A stretch of DNA of 64,000 nucleotides from G963691835 sp963691835 (lineage in GTDB: Bacteria > Pseudomonadota > Alphaproteobacteria > Thalassobaculales > Thalassobaculaceae): positions 2,604,001 through 2,668,000 of the forward strand of contig OY829383.1 of NCBI GenBank assembly GCA_963691835.1, in the 5' to 3' direction. This document shows positions 16,778 to 25,199 of this stretch, piece by piece. The notes below the pieces were generated by a model. That model saw only the letters and a list, made by a program, of their open reading frames with translations. It ran no database searches and was not told where the DNA came from. The stretch's first letter is position 1. Each line of letters opens with the position of its first letter. The position numbers and the translations under genes were made by a program.

Positions 16778-18397
16778 TCAGCTCTCCGCCGCCCGGCCTT
16801 TGAGAGCGAACATGCCGCTCGGCCGTTTCTGAATGAACAGAATGATGAAGACCAGGACCAGGATCTTGCCTAGGACCGCGCCCGACCAGGGCTCCAGCAG
16901 TTTGTTGGCGACCCCGAGGATCATGGCACCCAGCGTGGTCCCCCACAGGTTTCCGACCCCGCCGAAGACAACAACCATGAAGCTGTCGACGATGTACTGC
17001 TGACCCAGATTGGGTCCGACATTGGTGAGCTGGCTGAGCGCCACGCCCGCGATGCCCGCGATGCCGGAGCCGAAACCGAATGTCAGCGCATCGATCCGGT
17101 TCGTGCGGATGCCCATCGCCGATGCCATGGGACGGTTTTGGGTAACGGCCCGCATTTGCAGCCCGAAGCTGCTGAAGCGGAGCAGCGCTGCGATGCCGAT
17201 CATCAAAACGATGGTGAAGGCGACAATGGTGAGCCGGTTGTAGGTCAGCGACAAGGCCGCGTTCACTTCCCAGGCACCACTCATCCACTCGGGCGTGACG
17301 ACCGATCGGTTCAGCGGGGAGAAGATCACGCGAACGGCCTGTTGCAGAATTAGGCTGATCCCGAACGTGGCCAGAAGCGTTTCCAGCGGCCGGCCGTAGA
17401 GGAAACGGATCACGCCCCGCTCGATCGCCACGCCGACCGCGCCGGATACCAGGAAAGCGGCGGGGACGGCGATCAGCAGCGATGCCTCGATCCATTGCGG
17501 GAAGAGCTGTTGGACGACCCAGGTCGTGTAAGCGCCGAGCATGATCATCTCGCCGTGCGCCATATTGATCACGCCCATGACGCCGAATGTAATCGCCAGG
17601 CCGACGGCAGCCAGCAGCAGAACGGAGCCGAGGCTGATGCCGAAGAAGATCGTTTCGGCCGCTGCATAGAGCCGCCCTTGCGCTTCTGTATCGGAAAGAG
17701 TGTCTGCGGCGGCCTGGCGGACGGCAGCGGGCGCGCCTTCATCCTGCACCAGCGCCCCAAGGACCACCATGACGTCGGTGTTCAGGACGCCGGACAGGGC
17801 GCCGATTGCGGAGATACGATCCTGCTCGTCTCCGGCTTTGGCTTGAATGGCCGCTCTCGCGATGTTCTGAGCTTTTTTTGCGGCCTCGTCCGTCTCTGCC
17901 TCGATCGCTTTGTCCAGCGCGCCCAGGATGTCGGCGGTCCCGTTCTTGATCAGTCCGAGTGCTGCTTCAGAGCGTCCTTTGGCATCCCCGCCTGTCAGCC
18001 CCAAGCTCGCGATCGTCAGCCGCAGCGTGTTTCGAAGCCGGTTGTTGATGGAGATTTTCTTGACCCGGCGTTTGCCGACCTCACCCATGTCCTCGCCCTC
18101 GAGAACGGACGTGATGGCCCAGCCTTTTCCCGCTTTCGTGCCAAAAACGATGCGTTTCGACTTCTTGTGACGAAAAAGGGTGCCTTCCAGCATCGCTCCC
18201 AGCACAGGCAACGCGCGCGCGTCACCAAGTGCTGCGAGCTGGTCGATGGCGACTTGTTTGTCATTGAAGGACTTCGCATCCAGTGCCTTCACGGCGTCTG
18301 CGAACTCGTCCGCTTTAGCAGCCTGAGCGCCGACACCGACCGCAAGAAGCAAAAACAAGAGGGCGAAGATGTTCGGTAGGCGGTGAGAAGAGGTCAC
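16778..18397 (-). CDS. urtB: Urea ABC transporter permease UrtB with N-terminal extracytoplasmic domain
   Basis: 539 residues. A signal-like hydrophobic N-terminus (about 8-27) precedes a ~200-residue soluble helical region (HEAT-like: IDQLAALGDARALPVLGAML) that is known from UrtB and absent from LivH. The permease half then begins near 245 (FFGISLGSVLLLAAVGLAITFGVMG) with INMAHGEMIMLGAYTTW and FGGVGNLWGTTLGAMILGV. The long form supports a urea rather than amino-acid transporter. It is separated from urtA by a strong hairpin. Confidence 0.93.
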   Translation of the reverse strand: MTSSHRLPNIFALLFLLLAVGVGAQAAKADEFADAVKALDAKSFNDKQVAIDQLAALGDARALPVLGAMLEGTLFRHKKSKRIVFGTKAGKGWAITSVLEGEDMGEVGKRRVKKISINNRLRNTLRLTIASLGLTGGDAKGRSEAALGLIKNGTADILGALDKAIEAETDEAAKKAQNIARAAIQAKAGDEQDRISAIGALSGVLNTDVMVVLGALVQDEGAPAAVRQAAADTLSDTEAQGRLYAAAETIFFGISLGSVLLLAAVGLAITFGVMGVINMAHGEMIMLGAYTTWVVQQLFPQWIEASLLIAVPAAFLVSGAVGVAIERGVIRFLYGRPLETLLATFGISLILQQAVRVIFSPLNRSVVTPEWMSGAWEVNAALSLTYNRLTIVAFTIVLMIGIAALLRFSSFGLQMRAVTQNRPMASAMGIRTNRIDALTFGFGSGIAGIAGVALSQLTNVGPNLGQQYIVDSFMVVVFGGVGNLWGTTLGAMILGVANKLLEPWSGAVLGKILVLVFIILFIQKRPSGMFALKGRAAES

Positions 18398-18424
18398 CCG
18401 GGAAATCTCCCGTCCGGATCGGGA

Positions 18425-18440
18425 GCGGCGAAAGCGCCGC
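18425..18440 (-). other. Small hairpin just upstream of urtB
   Basis: GCGGCG and CGCCGC form a 6-bp stem around a 4-nt loop, 28 bp in front of the urtB start. It may add to the larger adjacent hairpin or influence ribosome access. Confidence 0.4.
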
Positions 18441-18455
18441 GGTCTATGGAGTGAA

Positions 18456-18488
18456 ACGGCGCCCGCTGGGAGAGAGAGCGGGCGCCGT
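18456..18488 (-). terminator. Intercistronic hairpin between urtA and urtB
   Basis: A perfect 12-bp stem (ACGGCGCCCGCT / AGCGGGCGCCGT) with a 9-nt loop lies 17 bp after the urtA stop. On the transcribed strand only a short T-stretch follows. Such structures after a binding-protein gene usually stop part of the transcripts and protect the upstream mRNA, giving more binding protein than permease. Confidence 0.65.
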
Positions 18489-18505
18489 CTTTTCGGGAAT
18501 GGGCC

Positions 18506-19792
18506 TTAGTAGTTCTGGCCCGAGCACTTCCCGGTATCGATGTTGAAGTTGCCGCACGCGATCGGCGCGGTCCAATCGGCCACGATGCGCGCGCTGTCCG
18601 GAAGGAAGTCCGTCCACGCATCACCGATGACACCACCGGCCGTCTGCCAGACGATCTCGAACTGACCGTCATCCTGGATCTCGCCGATCAGAACCGGCTT
18701 GGTCAGGTGGTGGTTCGTGTTCATCACCGCGGTGCCGCCGGTCAGGTTCGGATAGGTGATGCCGTACATCGCCGTGCGGACCGTATCCACGTCGGTGGTG
18801 CCCGCCTTCTCGACCGCCTTCACCCACATGTTGAAGCCGATGTAGTGGGCTTCCATGGGGTCGTTGGTGACCCGGTCCTCGTTCTTGATGAACGCATGCC
18901 ATGCCTCGATGAACTCGTCGTTCACCTCGGACTCAGCACTCATGAAGTAGTTCCACGCGGCGAGGTGGCCGACCAGCGGGCCGGTGTCGATGCCAGAGAG
19001 TTCTTCCTCACCAACGGAGAAGGCGACGACCGGAATGTCCTCCGCCTTGAGGCCCTGGTTTCCGAGCTCTTTATAGAACGGAACGTTGGCGTCGCCGTTG
19101 ATGGTGGACACGACCGCCGTCTTCTTGCCCGCCGCGCCGAAGGTCTTGATGTCGGACACGATCGTCTGCCAGTCGGAATGACCGAACGGCGTGTAGTTGA
19201 TCATGATGTCGTCGGCCGCGACGCCCTTGGCCTTCAGATAGGCCTCCAGGATCTTGTTGGTCGTGCGCGGGTAGACGTAGTCGGTACCGGCGAGGACCCA
19301 GCGCTCAACGCCTTCAGCCATCAGATAGTCAACGGCGGGAATGGCCTGCTGGTTCGGTGCGGCGCCCGTGTAGAATACGTTCTTGGAGCTTTCCTCACCC
19401 TCGTACTGGACGGGGTAGAACAGCAAGCCGTTCAGCTCCTCAATCACCGGCAGGACGGATTTCCGGGACACGGACGTCCAGTTGCCGAAAATGACGTCCA
19501 CCTCGTGGACCTCCAGAAGCTCGCGGGCCTTCTCCGCAAAGAGCGGCCAGTCGGATGCCGGGTCGACAACAACCGGCTCAAGCATCTTGCCAAGCACGCC
19601 GCCCTTCTCGTTCTGCTCCTCGATGAGCATCAGCACCGTGTCCTTCAGCGTTGTCTCGCTGATGGCCATCGTGCCGGAAAGAGAGTGCAGAACGCCGACC
19701 TTGATCGTATCCGCCGCCCAGGCCGCCGACGCCATGCCGACCGTCAAAGCGGTCGTCACGGCTGCCAGTCGAACCGTTTTCTTGATTTCCAT
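18506..19792 (-). CDS. urtA: Urea ABC transporter substrate-binding protein UrtA
   Basis: 428 residues from the ATG at 19792, which has GGGGG upstream and gives a clean Sec signal (MEIKKTVRLAAVTTALTVG, cleavage after AWA). The mature protein starts DTIKVGVLHSLSGTMAISE and continues with VDPASDWPLFAEKARELL, diagnostic of UrtA rather than the amide-sensing AmiC group. It binds urea in the periplasm and delivers it to UrtBC. First gene of the operon; no urease or urea amidolyase gene is in the window. Confidence 0.94.
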   Translation of the reverse strand: MEIKKTVRLAAVTTALTVGMASAAWAADTIKVGVLHSLSGTMAISETTLKDTVLMLIEEQNEKGGVLGKMLEPVVVDPASDWPLFAEKARELLEVHEVDVIFGNWTSVSRKSVLPVIEELNGLLFYPVQYEGEESSKNVFYTGAAPNQQAIPAVDYLMAEGVERWVLAGTDYVYPRTTNKILEAYLKAKGVAADDIMINYTPFGHSDWQTIVSDIKTFGAAGKKTAVVSTINGDANVPFYKELGNQGLKAEDIPVVAFSVGEEELSGIDTGPLVGHLAAWNYFMSAESEVNDEFIEAWHAFIKNEDRVTNDPMEAHYIGFNMWVKAVEKAGTTDVDTVRTAMYGITYPNLTGGTAVMNTNHHLTKPVLIGEIQDDGQFEIVWQTAGGVIGDAWTDFLPDSARIVADWTAPIACGNFNIDTGKCSGQNY

Positions 19793-19832
19793 TTTTGGAA
19801 CCCCCTGTGCCTTAGGTTTGTGCATAGCGGGA

Positions 19833-19850
19833 GATCAAGACGTGTGCCAA
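19833..19850 (-). promoter_or_regulatory. Candidate sigma-54-like promoter of urtABCDE
   Basis: On the minus strand the sequence is TTGGCAC-ACGTC-TTGAT, matching the sigma-54 -24 box fully and the -12 box (TTGCA/T) except for the key C. It would place the transcript start about 30 bases before urtA. Nitrogen control through NtrC is common for urt operons. The gene-free stretch 19793-20108 (316 bp) also holds an AT-rich block at 19875-19925 that could carry a sigma-70 promoter instead. Confidence 0.3.
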
Positions 19851-20108
19851 TCCGGCGAGAGTCCTAAGTCACTGATAAATATGATTCTGAGATTCTCTTA
19901 TGCTTAATCTAAGTTTACTTTTTCGGCACTGCACAACAACGCTGCTAAAAAAGTGGGCATGGCTGCCACCTGGAAATGAGTAGGGCTTGATCAGCCACGC
20001 TTGACCGGAACCAGAGCCGCAATTAGGGAGCAGCGTCATGACCGCCTCTCTCAAAAACCCGTTCGAGATATCCGACCGAAAGAGGTGCCGGGCGACGGGA
20101 GACTGCGC

Positions 20109-21056
20109 GTGACCGACACCGAATCCCCTGCGCCCGCTGGCCGAGTCGACGTCGTGGTGGTGACCTACCGGACGGGGCCGGTGCTCTTCGATTGCCTGAC
20201 GTCTGTCCTTGCCGACCCCGGTCTCGGTCGTCTGGTGATCGTGGACAACGGCAACGACGCCGACACAGAACGGCGGTTGGACAGTCTGGCGGCGGACGGC
20301 CGTGTGCGGATTCATCGCGAACAGGGGAATGTCGGCTTCGCCAAAGCTTGCAACATCGGGGTTGGAAGCTGTGACGCACCGCTGCTCCTTCTGCTGAACC
20401 CGGATTGTGTGCTGTCCCCGGGCTTGCTGGCTGCGGCCGCCGGGCGGATGGCTGGCAAGCCGACCGTCGCCGCCCTGGGGGTGAGGATCACCAACGAGGA
20501 CGGTACGGAGCAGCGTGGCGGCCGGCGGAACCAACTGACCCCCTGGACCCTTCTATCGGACGTGATGAGGCTTCACCGGTTTGGCGCCACGCCATGGACC
20601 TTGGAGCACCTCCCGGAACCTGAGGGTGAGGAGTTGGTTGCGTGTATCTCGGGCTCTTTCATGCTGATCCGGCGGGACGCTTACGACGCCATCGGCGGGA
20701 TGGATGAGCGGTACTTCCTGCATGTGGAGGATGTGGACTTCTGTCTGCGCCTTCACCGGGAAGAATGGTCGGTCCTCTATGTGCCGGATTTGAGTGTGCG
20801 CCACATCGGCGGGACCAGTGCCGTCGAACCGCTGTTCGTGGAAGCGAGGAAAGCGGTAAGCGCGGCACTCTATTTCCGGACACACTTCCCGGCAGAGACC
20901 GTATCCGGGCCCGCCAGTCTTCTGGCGGTCCTTCTCGCCGTCCTGGGCCGGGAGGCCGTCATTCTCGCCATTTGGGGCCGCTACGCCGCGATGGCTTTCC
21001 GCGCGTGGCTCAAGGGGGAGACATCGGCACCGATGCGGTCGACCGCCGACCCCTGA
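20109..21056 (+). CDS. Glycosyltransferase family 2
   Basis: 315 residues from a GTG at 20109 with GGGAG upstream; an earlier in-frame start at 20001 adds residues unlike the family. GT-A fold markers: VDVVVVTYRTG, LGRLVIVDNG, GNVGFAKACNIG, LLLLLNPDC (DxD-like) and the acceptor-side YFLHVEDVDFCLRL. This is the rhamnosyltransferase-like (RfbF/WbbL) branch that builds O-antigen or exopolysaccharide. A hydrophobic stretch near the C-terminus (about 265-300) may tether it to the inner membrane. Its 3' end overlaps the convergent two-domain GT by 47 bp. Confidence 0.82.
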   Translation: MTDTESPAPAGRVDVVVVTYRTGPVLFDCLTSVLADPGLGRLVIVDNGNDADTERRLDSLAADGRVRIHREQGNVGFAKACNIGVGSCDAPLLLLLNPDCVLSPGLLAAAAGRMAGKPTVAALGVRITNEDGTEQRGGRRNQLTPWTLLSDVMRLHRFGATPWTLEHLPEPEGEELVACISGSFMLIRRDAYDAIGGMDERYFLHVEDVDFCLRLHREEWSVLYVPDLSVRHIGGTSAVEPLFVEARKAVSAALYFRTHFPAETVSGPASLLAVLLAVLGREAVILAIWGRYAAMAFRAWLKGETSAPMRSTADP

Positions 21057-22968
21057 TCGCATCCCGTATGCCCCGGAAGATGCCCTTCAGTTTCGCGGTC
21101 TTGTCATCCTCGAGGAAGATGAGCTTGCCGAGGTCGATAAGGACGGCCACCAGTTCGAAGGAAATATAGGCCGGTATCTCGACCCCGTACTCCCACCAGA
21201 CCCGGATACGGTTTCGGTAGATGAAGTAGCGGCGGCTGGCAGAATGGCTGTTAAAGGGGACGTCGCGTCCGAGGAGTTGCTTCCGCTGGAAGGCGCCGAG
21301 CTGGTGGCGCATCAGGGCATCCCCCACACCGACGATCTTGTAGCCCGCACGCCGAAGCCGGAGCGCGAATTCGATGTCGATGTAGTCGATGAAGAACTCG
21401 TCCCTCATCGCGCCCACTTCCCGCAGGACCGATGCTGGGATGAGACTGCCCGACGCGATGGCGAAGATCACATCGTCAACGACTTCTCCTGGGCCAAACC
21501 AGTGCCGCCGGAGGTCGAAGGGACCCCGCGAGACGTATAGCGCCGACCGCAGCGTGGCGTTCTCATCATAGAGCCGCGGGGCGACCAGCCCAATCCGGTC
21601 CCGGTCCGGGTGAGTCATATGCACATCCAGCATGGCATCGACCATGCCGGGCTCTGGCACACTGTCGTGATCCAGCAGAAGAACCCAATCGTTGCCATCT
21701 TGAACCGCCCGGACGATCCCCTGGTTCTGCGCCGTAGCAAGACCGACATTGTCCGCGTTCAGGATCGGGATGATCCGATCGCCCGCTTCGGACTTCAGCC
21801 CCTCGATCCGGCTGAGGATGTCTGCGCCTGAGCCGTTGTCGACGATGTACAGCCGATCGACCTGGTCCAGGACCGCGGACACTGCCTCTTCGAAAATCGC
21901 GTCAGGTTGGTAGCTTACGATGACGCCGGCGACCGAGCCCTCCCGTCCGTCTGGTACCCTTACGGGTGAGCGGTCAGCCCCGTGAAGGGGGCGGACATCG
22001 GTGGTCCCGGTTAACAGCTTGTACGGCGACCATGTCATCGCGCGCGCGATGTTGAGGGCGTTGGCGCGCCTCCGGCTATGGAGCCCATTCCGCTGACGGA
22101 GGACAGCGGGCAACTGGATCATGGCATCCCGGATGGCGCGCACGCGGATCATGCCGTCTCCGACCAGGGGTGCGACCAGCAACCGAATGAACTGGAACGC
22201 GAGGAACGACGGCAAAACCACCCACATCAAGCCGCCCGGGGTATCCCGGAGAACCATCCAGAACCGGTTCCGTGCCACATGATATCGCGCGAAGTCCGAT
22301 CCCTCGCCGGTAACGGCCGACCCCACATGGCGAACACAGGCGCTTCTAACCTGGACGGACCGCCGGCCCATAAGCCGCAGCCGGAAGGCAAGATCGACAT
22401 CTTCGTAGTAGCAGAAGAACCGCTCGTCGAAGCCGCCGACCTCCTCGAACACGTCCCGGCGGTAGAGGGCGGCGGCCGCGCACGGGCCGAAGACCTCACC
22501 GTCCGGCGGGGCGGTGCCCACGGGGCGCAATCTGTTCCCGCGCCATGCCAACCCCAACGGATGGTAGCTGTCCCCGGAGCCATCCAGGAGTTCCGGCCGT
22601 GCCTCGAGAAGCTGGGTGGACCCGAACACGGTGGCCCATGGGTAGCGGTCGGTCGCCTCGACAAGCCGGTCCAACCATTCTGGAGCCGGATAGGCGTCCG
22701 CGTTGAGTGTCGCGAACCAGTCTCCCTTCGCGTGCTTGGCGGCGAAGTTGTTTCCAGCGGCGAATCCCAGGTTCGCCCCGCTCTCAATAAAGGTCACGAA
22801 TGGCGGGAAGGGTTTGGTCGCTTCGATCCATCCATCTGTCGAGCCATTGTCGACAATGATCACCTCGAAATCGGTATAGGTCTGCTGCGACAATGCCTCA
22901 AGGCACCGGCCCAGATGCGGGCCGGCGTTGTAAGTGACGATGAGGATGGAGACGAACGGGGCGCTCAC
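21010..22968 (-). CDS. Two-domain glycosyltransferase (tandem GT2)
   Basis: 652 residues from a GTG at 22968 with GGGA upstream. Domain 1 (about 1-290): VSILIVTYNAGPHLG, VIIVDNGSTDG, ANLGFAAGNN, TLNADAYP, RFFCYYEDVDLAFRLR. Domain 2 (about 345-600): GVIVSYQPD, LYIVDNGSG, NVGLATAQNQG, LLLDHDSVP, FFIDYIDIEFALRLR. Each has its own nucleotide-sugar site, so one protein may add two sugars in turn, as in polymerising or bifunctional rhamnosyltransferases. A hydrophobic segment (about 240-260) follows domain 1. It belongs with the convergent GT2 gene as a small surface-polysaccharide locus. Confidence 0.82.
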   Translation of the reverse strand: MSAPFVSILIVTYNAGPHLGRCLEALSQQTYTDFEVIIVDNGSTDGWIEATKPFPPFVTFIESGANLGFAAGNNFAAKHAKGDWFATLNADAYPAPEWLDRLVEATDRYPWATVFGSTQLLEARPELLDGSGDSYHPLGLAWRGNRLRPVGTAPPDGEVFGPCAAAALYRRDVFEEVGGFDERFFCYYEDVDLAFRLRLMGRRSVQVRSACVRHVGSAVTGEGSDFARYHVARNRFWMVLRDTPGGLMWVVLPSFLAFQFIRLLVAPLVGDGMIRVRAIRDAMIQLPAVLRQRNGLHSRRRANALNIARAMTWSPYKLLTGTTDVRPLHGADRSPVRVPDGREGSVAGVIVSYQPDAIFEEAVSAVLDQVDRLYIVDNGSGADILSRIEGLKSEAGDRIIPILNADNVGLATAQNQGIVRAVQDGNDWVLLLDHDSVPEPGMVDAMLDVHMTHPDRDRIGLVAPRLYDENATLRSALYVSRGPFDLRRHWFGPGEVVDDVIFAIASGSLIPASVLREVGAMRDEFFIDYIDIEFALRLRRAGYKIVGVGDALMRHQLGAFQRKQLLGRDVPFNSHSASRRYFIYRNRIRVWWEYGVEIPAYISFELVAVLIDLGKLIFLEDDKTAKLKGIFRGIRDAIRGRRSTASVPMSPP

Positions 22969-23044
22969 GGTTATCCCAGCGCGGATTGTACCTCCGCGCA
23001 ACCTAGCACGCCGGATCGGTCACGCCGAGGGCTCAGGTATGACT

Positions 23045-23494
23045 TCAGACGGACTTGTCCGCGATTTCGCGGAGATATACCCCGGCGATGCGCCATGACC
23101 CGTCTTCCTGACGCTCCATGACATAGGTCGCGATCACCGGAACACCGTCCGGGCCGACCACATAGACTTCCTGTCGTGGATTGCCGCCGTCGCTTTTCAG
23201 GTCTTCGAACTGAACGTCCCGTGGACGCCATACGGCGGCGTAGCCGCTGACGACCATAGACGCAAAGCGCTCAACAGAACCAAAGCGCAGACGAATGGAC
23301 GGGGCTGCGTATCCGAATGCCTTGGTCCAGTCATCCTGCTTGAAGGCATCCATCTGTCCTGTGATCACGGACTGGATCGCGGCCCGGTCCGCCTCTCCCA
23401 CAGTCTCGGCCGCGGCCGGTCGGTCAAAACCTGAAAAAGCAACGAGCACAGTCAGAATGCTTGCGGCGAACAACCTCGCGATGGTGACGGACAT
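23045..23494 (-). CDS. Exported DUF4864 protein
   Basis: 149 residues from the ATG at 23494, which has a strong AGGAGGAGG upstream; an earlier in-frame ATG at 23548 lacks one. A signal peptide (hydrophobic 6-22, cleavage near PAAAE) precedes a cystatin/NTF2-like domain: AAIQSVITGQMDAFKQDDW, YAAPSIRLRFG and DGSWRIAGVYL. This matches the DUF4864 pattern common in alphaproteobacteria. Function is unknown; periplasmic location is likely. Confidence 0.75.
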   Translation of the reverse strand: MSVTIARLFAASILTVLVAFSGFDRPAAAETVGEADRAAIQSVITGQMDAFKQDDWTKAFGYAAPSIRLRFGSVERFASMVVSGYAAVWRPRDVQFEDLKSDGGNPRQEVYVVGPDGVPVIATYVMERQEDGSWRIAGVYLREIADKSV

Positions 23495-23669
23495 AGCCCT
23501 CCTCCTCTCTACAGCGTCGGCCCAGACCAAGAAGGGTGGTGTGGTCACAGCGGTCCGTCAACGCTTGGTCTTCCTCAGATAGCGCTGCGAGCAGATACGC
23601 ACAGGGTTTCGACATGCCCGTGCTGTGTCATGATGGCAGGGAATGAGCCGTCCTTCGCCGGAGTCCCGC

Positions 23670-25163
23670 ATGCGCGTTCTTGTCGCGATGATGAAGCACG
23701 AAACAAACACGTTCTCCCCGGTCCCCACCGACTGGGCCCGGTTCGAGGCGTGGAGCGGATATCTTGGGGCGGACGCCTTGCGAGCCTATGCCGGTACCGG
23801 CATGCCCTTCGGTGCTTATCTCACGCTATGCAAAGCGCGCGGCCATGATGTCGTAACGCCAATTGCTGCCGAAGCGATGCCGTCGGGCAAGGTCTCGGTC
23901 GAGGCGTACGAATTCATGGTCGGCAGGATACTGGAGGCGGTGCGAGACGGTGTGGACGCGGCGCTGCTCGACCTGCACGGCGCCATGGTGTCAGAAGCCA
24001 CAGATGACGGTGAGGGAACGTTGCTCCAGCGGATGCGGGAGATCGCGCCTGATCTTCCGATCGGCGTCACCTACGATCTCCATACCAATCTCACCGAAAA
24101 GATGGTTGGCAACGCCACATGCCTCATTGGCTACAAGACCTATCCGCACGTGGACATGCACGCTGTCGGCACACAGATCGGGAACATTCTTCTCGATGTT
24201 GCGGAAGGCAACAGGGCCGCTCCGGTGATGGCGTGGGGGCAACCGCCGCTCCTGTCCCAGACCTTGCGTATGGGGCACGACGACGAGCCGATGAAAGGTC
24301 TGATCGCCCTGGCGCGTGACGCGGAGGAGGATCCACTGATCCTTGCGGCGACGGTGTTCGGCGGCTTCCCGCTTGCCGACTTCCATGATGCGGGGAGTTC
24401 GATCTGCATCGTGGGCGAGGGGTCACCGGATGGAGAGACGGCGGCGAAGGCGTGGCGGGACCGTCTCGTCGCTGAGATGTGGGCGCGCCGGGCCGACTTC
24501 GTCTACCGGGGTGAGCCTTTGGAGGACGCGGTTGCCCGGGCCAAGGCCACCCGTCTGGATGAGCCGATGATACTGCTGGATCACGCGGATAACACGGGCT
24601 CGGGAGCCACCCAGGATGTCATGACGGTGATCGAGGAGGTCCTGCGTCAGGGGCTGGAGGATGTTGCGGTTGCGGCCGTTTGGGACCCGGCCGCTGTGGA
24701 AGAGATGAAAGCCGCCGGCGTGGGTGCCCGGATCACGCTCAAACTCGGAGGCCGGACCGACATGCCGTCCATCGGCCGCCGGGGTGAGCCGCTTGAGGTC
24801 ACGGGTGTCGTAAAGACCCTCTCCAACGGCGAGTGGACGGTGTTCGGGCCGATGTACACCGGCGTAAAGGTCTCAATGGGTCACACGGCGGTGCTGGATA
24901 CCGGCAATGTTGAGATCGTCATCGTCTCCCGCCATCACGAGCCCTGGGATGTGGGTGTCTTCACCTCCGTCGGAATCCAGCCTGAGCAGAAACGCTACCT
25001 GCTGCTGAAGTCGCGCATCCACTACCGTGCGGGTTTCCAGGCCTTCGACGATCACACCATCACCTGCGACGGTCATGGGGTGACAACATCTGACAACGAC
25101 CAGCTAACTTTCGAGAACGTTCGGCGCCCGATCTATCCGCTGGACAACATCAACGAGTTCTAA
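23670..25163 (+). CDS. M81 family metallopeptidase, MlrC-like
   Basis: 497 residues. I start at ATG 23670, which has GGAG upstream and gives MRVLVAMMKHETNTFSP, the family's usual opening; an ATG nine codons earlier is possible. LLDLHGAMVSE, VTYDLHTNLT and YKTYPHVDMHAVG carry the Asp/His residues thought to bind zinc in MlrC, the last enzyme of microcystin degradation. The C-terminal MlrC domain includes LDHADNTGSGATQD. Most family members have no link to microcystin and may process other small cyclic or modified peptides. Stands alone; convergent with the hlyD-like gene. Confidence 0.88.
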   Translation: MRVLVAMMKHETNTFSPVPTDWARFEAWSGYLGADALRAYAGTGMPFGAYLTLCKARGHDVVTPIAAEAMPSGKVSVEAYEFMVGRILEAVRDGVDAALLDLHGAMVSEATDDGEGTLLQRMREIAPDLPIGVTYDLHTNLTEKMVGNATCLIGYKTYPHVDMHAVGTQIGNILLDVAEGNRAAPVMAWGQPPLLSQTLRMGHDDEPMKGLIALARDAEEDPLILAATVFGGFPLADFHDAGSSICIVGEGSPDGETAAKAWRDRLVAEMWARRADFVYRGEPLEDAVARAKATRLDEPMILLDHADNTGSGATQDVMTVIEEVLRQGLEDVAVAAVWDPAAVEEMKAAGVGARITLKLGGRTDMPSIGRRGEPLEVTGVVKTLSNGEWTVFGPMYTGVKVSMGHTAVLDTGNVEIVIVSRHHEPWDVGVFTSVGIQPEQKRYLLLKSRIHYRAGFQAFDDHTITCDGHGVTTSDNDQLTFENVRRPIYPLDNINEF

Positions 25164-25199
25164 GTCCGGGAGGGGTCGACGGGCCCGGCGGCTGAACCT

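Noticed and set aside
22078..23121. 347-codon open frame on the plus strand
   Set aside because: Antisense to the two-domain glycosyltransferase, which has all expected GT2 motifs in both halves.
23670..25163. Microcystin degradation pathway
   Set aside because: Only an MlrC-like M81 gene is present; mlrA, mlrB and mlrD are absent, and most M81 proteins are unrelated to microcystin.
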